Positions 6,770-10,076 of a DNA stretch of 10,076 nt are shown here, piece by piece. The notes under the pieces were generated by a model. That model had not been told where the DNA came from. It was given only the letters and a program-made list of their open reading frames with translations, and made no database searches. The number at the start of each line of letters is the position of its first letter. The stretch's first letter is position 1. The position numbers and the translations under genes were made by a program. This stretch comes from DASTQL01 sp035761805 (GTDB lineage Bacteria; Actinomycetota; Actinomycetes; Jiangellales; Jiangellaceae): contig DASTQL010000047.1 of assembly GCA_035761805.1 (NCBI GenBank), positions 1 through 10,076 of the forward strand. Direction: 5' to 3'.

Positions 6770-6798
6770 ACCGTACGTCGAGCGGACCGATATGTCCC
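6770..6798 (-). promoter_or_regulatory. Possible promoter of the phosphatase/B12 operon
   Basis: On the - strand, GGGACA (6798-6793) and TACGGT (6775-6770) are separated by 17 bases. They match TTGACA at four of six positions and the TAnnnT -10 pattern. The -10 ends 27 bases before the phosphatase GTG. No other spacing in the 81-base divergent gap looked better. Confidence 0.3.
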
Positions 6799-6810
6799 CT
6801 TCCCCTTCCG

Positions 6811-6816
6811 TAGGCT
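6811..6816 (+). promoter_or_regulatory. Possible -10 box, leaderless aldolase transcript
   Basis: TAGGCT lies seven bases before GTG 6824, where a TAnnnT box would set the transcript start at or next to the start codon. The absence of a convincing ribosome-binding site before 6824 fits a leaderless mRNA, which is common in actinobacteria. No clear -35 was seen. Confidence 0.3.
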
Positions 6817-6823
6817 CCGGCCC

Positions 6824-7867
6824 GTGACCGTGGACCTGCGGAGCGACACCGTGACCCGTCCCACGCCGGCCATGCGCACGGCGATGGCGGGGGCCGAGAC
6901 GGGCGACGACGTGTACGGGGAGGACCCCACGGTCGCGGCGCTCGAGGAGCGGGTGGCCGGCCTGCTGGGCCACGAGGCGGCACTGTTCACCGTCTCCGGC
7001 TCCCTGGCGAACCTCCTCGGGGTACGGGCGCTGGTGGCCCCCGGCACGGAGCTGCTCTGCGAGTCGCGGGCCCACGTGGTGCGCGCCGAGCTGGGGGCGC
7101 ACGCCGCCCTGGCCGGGGTGACGACGCGAACGTGGTCGCATCCACGCGGGGGAGTGGACCTCTCGGCGCTCGAGTCGATGCTGGCGCCGGATGCCGGGCC
7201 CTACCTGGTGTCCACGGCGGCGGTCGCCGTCGAGAACACGCACAACTTCGCCGGCGGTACTGTCCAGCCGCTCGAGGACCTGCTCTCGCTCTGTCGGCTG
7301 ACGGAGCCCGCCGGCGTCCGCCTGCATCTCGACGGCGCCCGGATCTGGAACGCCCACGTGGCGACCGGCGTGCCCCTGGACGCGTACGGGCGGTTGTTCG
7401 ACACCGTGGCGGTGTGCCTGTCCAAGGGGCTGGGCGCCCCGGTGGGATCGCTGCTGGCCGGGTCGGCCGATCTCGTGGCCGACGCCCGGGTCTGGCGCAA
7501 GCGCCTCGGCGGCGGTTGGCGGCAGGCCGGGGTTCTCGCCGCCGCGGGCCTGTACGCCCTGGACCACCATGTCGAGCGGTTGGCCGAGGACCACGCCAAT
7601 GCGCGAGCGCTCGCCGAGACCCTGGTGGACGCAGCACCCGGCGTCGTGGACCCAGCGTCGGTCGAGACCAACATCGTCGTACTCGACCTCGCCGGGACGC
7701 CCGTCTCGGCGGCCGGGCTGGTCGCCCGTTGCCGTGCCGGCGGGGTCCTCGCCGGGGCACTGTCCCCGACCACCGTCCGCCTCACGACTCACCTGGACGT
7801 CTCCGCCGACGACTGCCGGCGGGCGGCCGAGGTCGTGACGCGGGCCCTGGCCGGACTCCCCGCGTAG
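6824..7867 (+). CDS. ltaE: Low-specificity L-threonine aldolase-type PLP enzyme
   Basis: 347 residues, the usual family length, complete. It is expected to cleave L-threonine or L-allo-threonine to glycine and acetaldehyde with pyridoxal phosphate, in the cytosol. Diagnostic features: VDLRSDTVTRPTPAMRTAM at residues 3-21, GDDVYGEDPTV (27-37), the VSGSLANLL phosphate-binding stretch (57-65), ENTHNFAGG (137-145), LHLDGARIWNA with Asp170 and Arg173 (168-177), the PLP lysine Lys201 in CLSKGLGAPVGSLLAG, and the substrate-binding arginine in VRLTTHLD (Arg319). GTG 6824 was chosen because VTVDLRSDTV aligns with the normal N-terminus; GTG 6830 is possible. It is divergent from the phosphatase operon across 81 bases, with no obvious functional link. 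A related beta-eliminating lyase activity cannot be excluded. Confidence 0.92.
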   Translation: MTVDLRSDTVTRPTPAMRTAMAGAETGDDVYGEDPTVAALEERVAGLLGHEAALFTVSGSLANLLGVRALVAPGTELLCESRAHVVRAELGAHAALAGVTTRTWSHPRGGVDLSALESMLAPDAGPYLVSTAAVAVENTHNFAGGTVQPLEDLLSLCRLTEPAGVRLHLDGARIWNAHVATGVPLDAYGRLFDTVAVCLSKGLGAPVGSLLAGSADLVADARVWRKRLGGGWRQAGVLAAAGLYALDHHVERLAEDHANARALAETLVDAAPGVVDPASVETNIVVLDLAGTPVSAAGLVARCRAGGVLAGALSPTTVRLTTHLDVSADDCRRAAEVVTRALAGLPA

Positions 7868-7882
7868 GCGGCCCAGGCCGCC
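7867..7882 (+). terminator. Short hairpin at the aldolase stop codon
   Basis: GGCGGC (7867-7872) and GCCGCC (7877-7882) form a perfect six-base-pair stem with the loop CCAG. The stem begins at the last base of the TAG stop. No T tract follows, so a terminator role is only plausible. Confidence 0.35.
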
Positions 7883-7917
7883 CCGCCCGGGGTCCGTCCG
7901 TCGGCTGCTTGCGCTCG

Positions 7918-7961
7918 GCACCCGTGTATTCGACCTGTCTCGGGCGCGCGGACACGGGTGC
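7918..7961. repeat. Perfect 10-bp inverted repeat between convergent genes
   Basis: GCACCCGTGT (7918-7927) and ACACGGGTGC (7952-7961) are exact reverse complements separated by 24 bases. They lie between the aldolase stop (7867) and the stop of the convergent TetR remnant (7970). The position suits a bidirectional terminator. The lack of T tracts and the long spacer also leave open a protein-binding site. Confidence 0.5.
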
Positions 7962-7969
7962 GGGGCTGG

Positions 7970-8465
7970 TCAGCCCGAGCGGCGGGCGATCAGTGCTGCG
8001 ACTCCGTCGAGGAAGGTGTGGATGCCGAACACGTCGTCGTAGACCGCGTCGGCCCCGGCGATCTGGTCGGCCGATGCCGAGCCGAAAGCCGCCGTCAGGT
8101 GCGGGAAGCGCGGGTCGTCGAGATGGCCGTGATCGTCCCGACGATGTCGGCGGGGTCCGCAGCGGCGGCGTCCGATGCCTGCCCCCCGCCCATGACGGCA
8201 CCCCGTTCCGTCGCCGGCGCATACTCGACGCGCAGCCGGCCCTCTGCGAGCAGGAACGACGCAAGCAGGCCGACGACGGCCAACCGCTCGCCCGGGTCGA
8301 GCGGTGTGTCCTCCAGCGCCCCCATCGCCCAGTCGATCCACTCCAGTGCCCGCGGCCCTCGGGGAACGGTGGTGAGCGGTAGGCCCAGGATCCACTGGCG
8401 TCGCTCGATCACGTCGAGCTGAGCCGCCATCCAGCGCCCGAGGGACGGCCGCCCCCCGTCGGCGG
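7970..8465 (-). pseudogene. TetR-family regulator remnant (ligand-binding half)
   Basis: The ligand-binding, dimerisation C-terminal domain of a TetR-family repressor. Reading from about 8460, ADGGRPSLGRWMAAQLDVIE, then RRQWILGLPLTTVPRGPRAL, EWIDWAMGALEDTPLDPGER and LAVVGLLASFLLAEGRLRVE match the usual helices. At 8137-8139 (three Cs on the + strand) the match shifts to a second frame: DDHGHLDDPRFPHLTAAFG, then DAVYDDVFGIHTFLDGVAAL, to TGA at 7970. One missing G in GTCGGGAC explains the shift. The N-terminal helix-turn-helix, about 85 residues, is absent: upstream of about 8465 the sequence belongs to an ABC-2 permease remnant on the other strand. The fragment cannot act as a DNA-binding regulator. 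Confidence 0.75.
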
Positions 8466-8672
8466 GTGCCCGAGCCCGGTCTGGACGCTGCCCTCGTGCT
8501 CGCCCCGGTGGCGGAGCACCAGCCGGTGACCCCGACCACCGAGGCGATTCGCGCCCTGCTGCAGGGGACGCCGGCCGGCAGCCATGCGTGGACGGCGCTG
8601 GCCTGGACCGGGACCGTGACGGTCGTGTTCGCGGCCGCCGCGGCCTGGGCGTTCCGACGGCGCGGTCGGTGA
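8466..8672 (+). pseudogene. DrrB-like ABC-2 permease, C-terminal fragment
   Basis: About 68 codons ending at TGA 8672. VAEHQPVTPTTEAIRALLQG is the conserved periplasmic/interface motif near the end of daunorubicin-resistance-type ABC-2 permeases. It is followed by one last membrane helix (WTALAWTGTVTVVFAAAAAW) and the usual basic tail, FRRRGR. The normal protein is about 250 residues; everything before the AEHQPVTP motif is missing. GTG 8466 is merely the first possible start and has no good ribosome-binding site. It adjoins the headless TetR remnant on the opposite strand. In intact loci a TetR gene commonly stands beside the ATPase-permease pair, so a deletion that removed the ATPase, most of the permease and the regulator's 5' end would leave exactly this arrangement. 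Confidence 0.75.
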
Positions 8673-8813
8673 CCGTCCGGTATTCCTCGCGTCACTCCGC
8701 GACGCACCAGCGCCGTGGAGCATTGACCACAGCCTGCCCGACGGATGCGCCGGCGCGGACCGAGGACGAGCCGGACACTGGTGCTGCTTTCGGGCTGCCG
8801 GCCCGACGAGGGC

Positions 8814-8842
8814 TTGACACGGCCCGTCGCTGAGACGACGTT
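8814..8842 (+). promoter_or_regulatory. Possible promoter of the secreted-protein gene
   Basis: A perfect TTGACA -35 hexamer (8814-8819) is followed 17 bases later by GACGTT (8837-8842), a weak -10. It lies about 45 bases before ATG 8888. The perfect -35 in such GC-rich DNA is notable, but the -10 limits confidence. Confidence 0.4.
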
Positions 8843-8887
8843 GCGGGGCAACCCCGGTGCTCCGGGGACGAGTCGAGGGGGGCAATC

Positions 8888-9364
8888 ATGTGGCGTCGGC
8901 GTGCGTGGACGCGAGGGTTTGCCGTTGCGATGGTGGCGGTCGGGGCGGCGTTACTGAGCCCGCCGGCGACGGCGGCACCACCGCAGATCGACCGGGAGGT
9001 GGTCGACGACCAGTTCACCGACGAGTTCCTCACCGAGGAGTGCGGGGTGCCGGTCGAGACGACGCTGACCGGCCGGATCGCCAACCGGGCCTTCGACGAG
9101 GACGGGACGGGTGTCGTCAACGTCTTCACGATCAACTTCACGTACACCGCCACATCCGGCGGAAACGAGGTGCGCTTCAAGGACGTAGGTGGTGACGTGC
9201 TCAAGGTTCTTGCGGACGGCACGCTCGTCCTCGCCATCATCGGGCAGCTCCCCTTCGACTTCACCGGCGTGCTCAAGCTGAACCTCACGACCGGTGAGGT
9301 GATCCAGGAGCCGCACCACTTCACCGCGGACACAACGAAGATCTGCGCGAGGCTCACCCACTGA
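8888..9364 (+). CDS. Small secreted protein of unknown function
   Basis: 158 residues from ATG 8888, with AGGGGGG about six bases upstream. A Sec signal peptide is evident: basic MWRRRAWTRG, a hydrophobic core (residues 11-23), then a PATAA cleavage region (A27-T28-A29) giving a mature start near residue 30. The mature part is acidic and strand-rich (VVNVFTINFTYTATSGGNEV, KVLADGTLVLAIIGQLPFDF), suggesting a compact beta-sandwich. It has exactly two cysteines, Cys52 in EECGVP and Cys153 in KICARLTH, near the two ends, which suggests one disulfide closing the domain. It has no lipobox, LPxTG or membrane anchor, so it is probably released or wall-associated. Similar orphan secreted proteins occur in actinobacteria; I know no function. 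Nothing in the neighbourhood explains its role. Confidence 0.8.
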   Translation: MWRRRAWTRGFAVAMVAVGAALLSPPATAAPPQIDREVVDDQFTDEFLTEECGVPVETTLTGRIANRAFDEDGTGVVNVFTINFTYTATSGGNEVRFKDVGGDVLKVLADGTLVLAIIGQLPFDFTGVLKLNLTTGEVIQEPHHFTADTTKICARLTH

Positions 9365-9434
9365 GCGCGATCCGCCCGGCGTGAGCCGCCCACGTCAGTG
9401 ACGGCCGCCGCCGGAGGACTTGTCTACGCCAGGG

Positions 9435-10076
9435 TTAGTCCACCGGTTCGGCCGGCACCCGGTCGACGACGGGGACGAGCCGGCGCAGGGTGGCCGCCAG
9501 CTCACGCAGGTCGGCGCCCACGAGTGCCTGCGGCCCGTCGCAGAGGGCCTGGTCGGGGTCGGGGTGGACGTCGACGAGGAGGCCATCGGCCCCGACCGCG
9601 ACGGCTGCGCGCGAAAGGGGGAGCACGAGGTCGCGGCGACCGCCGCTGTGCGACGGGTCGACCACGACGGGCAGGTGCGAGAGCTGCTGCACCACCGGCA
9701 CGGCCGAGACGTCCAGCGTGTTGCGGGTCGAGGTCTCGAAGGTCCGGATCCCCCTCTCGCACAGGACGATGTCGAGGTTGCCGCGTTGGGCGACGTACTC
9801 GGCGGCCATCAGCCACTCCTCGACTGTGGCTTGCATGCCGCGCTTGAGCAGGACCGGCTTGCCCGCCCGTCCCACGGCCTGGAGCAGCGCGAAGTTGTCC
9901 ATGTTGCGGGTGCCTACCTGAAGCATGTCCGCGTACTCGGCGACGAGTTGTACGTCGTGGGCGTCGACGACCTCGGTCACGACTGGCATTCCGGTGGCCT
10001 CGCGCACCTCGGCGAGGATCTGCAGGCCTTTCTCGCCGAGCCCCTGGAAGGCGTACGGGGAGGTGCGCGGCTTGTA
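9435..10076 (-). CDS. 3-deoxy-7-phosphoheptulonate (DAHP) synthase, C-terminal part
   Basis: The first enzyme of the shikimate pathway, condensing phosphoenolpyruvate and erythrose 4-phosphate; cytosolic. The gene enters from the right edge, leaving 213 C-terminal residues and TAA at 9435-9437. It belongs to the KDO8P-synthase-like class I beta type: YKPRTSPYAFQGLG, then GTRNMDNFALLQAVG, KPVLLKRGMQATVEEWLMAA, ERGIRTFETSTRNTLD and the metal-site stretches VVDPSHSGGRRDLVLPL and ADGLLVDVHPDPDQALCDGP. In the characterised Thermotoga enzyme the metal ligands include a Glu in VEVHPEP; here that position reads VDVHPDP, Asp for Glu, which may be normal for actinobacteria. The cysteine ligand and any regulatory ACT-like domain would lie outside the window. 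It is convergent with the secreted-protein gene, 70 bases apart. Confidence 0.93.
   Translation of the reverse strand, partial: YKPRTSPYAFQGLGEKGLQILAEVREATGMPVVTEVVDAHDVQLVAEYADMLQVGTRNMDNFALLQAVGRAGKPVLLKRGMQATVEEWLMAAEYVAQRGNLDIVLCERGIRTFETSTRNTLDVSAVPVVQQLSHLPVVVDPSHSGGRRDLVLPLSRAAVAVGADGLLVDVHPDPDQALCDGPQALVGADLRELAATLRRLVPVVDRVPAEPVD

Noticed and set aside
5408..6823. Long + strand open frame leading into the aldolase
   Set aside because: It is the shadow of the phosphatase on the opposite strand; the aldolase N-terminus VDLRSDTV begins at 6824-6830.
5393..7921. Very long - strand open frame (842 codons) covering the phosphatase and beyond
   Set aside because: The part above 6742 is antisense to the aldolase gene and has no family resemblance. 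AGAGGAG plus GTG at 6742 gives a natural phosphatase start.
7970..8851. A 293-codon - strand open frame ending in the TetR C-terminus
   Set aside because: Only its last about 50 codons match TetR; the rest is out of frame with the regulator or antisense to the permease remnant.
9377..9403. Small palindromes (CGGC-GTGA-GCCG and CGTCAGTGACG) between the secreted protein and DAHP synthase genes
   Set aside because: The stems are four to five bases with unsuitable loops and no T tract; too weak to call a terminator.
1..10076. CRISPR arrays, tRNA or rRNA genes, transposases, phage genes
   Set aside because: No regularly spaced repeats, tRNA-like cloverleaf, rRNA segment or recombinase motif was seen on either strand, so the deletions have no visible mobile-element cause.

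Overview
High-GC actinobacterial chromosomal DNA. This is inferred from the GC-saturated third codon positions, GTG starts and actinobacterial families (WS/DGAT acyltransferase, Lsr2-like protein, F420-type DDN oxidoreductase, Arr). No rRNA, tRNA, CRISPR array or transposase was seen. The genus cannot be fixed from the sequence.

Layout. 1-361: no convincing gene, but one strong stem-loop. 362-1749 (+): a WS/DGAT acyltransferase broken by one lost base. 1934-2186 (+): an arr (rifampin ADP-ribosyltransferase) remnant with two lost bases and no 3' end. 2208-2462 (-): intact YCII-like protein. 2919-3395 and 2510-2935 (-): an overlapping pair, a small four-helix membrane protein then a DDN-type oxidoreductase. 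3396-3727: nothing recognised. 3728-3986 (-): frameshifted Lsr2-like N-terminal domain. 4030-4388 (-): fragment of an unknown gene, frameshifted by a 20-bp tandem duplication.

4389-6742 (-) is the intact and most interesting part: a GAF-SpoIIE (PP2C) phosphatase whose stop overlaps the GTG start of a cobalamin-binding protein. That protein carries the Wx9EH signature of CarH-type B12 photoreceptors, but has a helical C-terminal domain and no DNA-binding domain. A divergent gene, 6824-7867 (+), encodes a threonine aldolase-type PLP enzyme.

7970-8465 (-) is a TetR-family remnant without its N-terminal DNA-binding half and with a frameshift. It abuts 8466-8672 (+), the C-terminal end of a DrrB-like ABC-2 permease. 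The pair looks like a drug-efflux locus that collapsed by internal deletion. 8888-9364 (+) encodes a small secreted protein of unknown function. 9435-10076 (-) is the C-terminal part of a DAHP synthase that runs off the window.

Taken together, the window is a graveyard of decayed accessory genes (acyltransferase, antibiotic resistance, efflux, nucleoid protein) around an intact two-gene signalling operon. The operon plausibly couples a B12-based, perhaps light-sensing, protein to a partner-switching phosphatase. The substrate of the phosphatase (expected: a STAS-domain anti-anti-sigma factor) is not in the window. Several frameshifts are single-base losses, two of them in G runs, so sequencing error must be excluded before the decay is taken as real.
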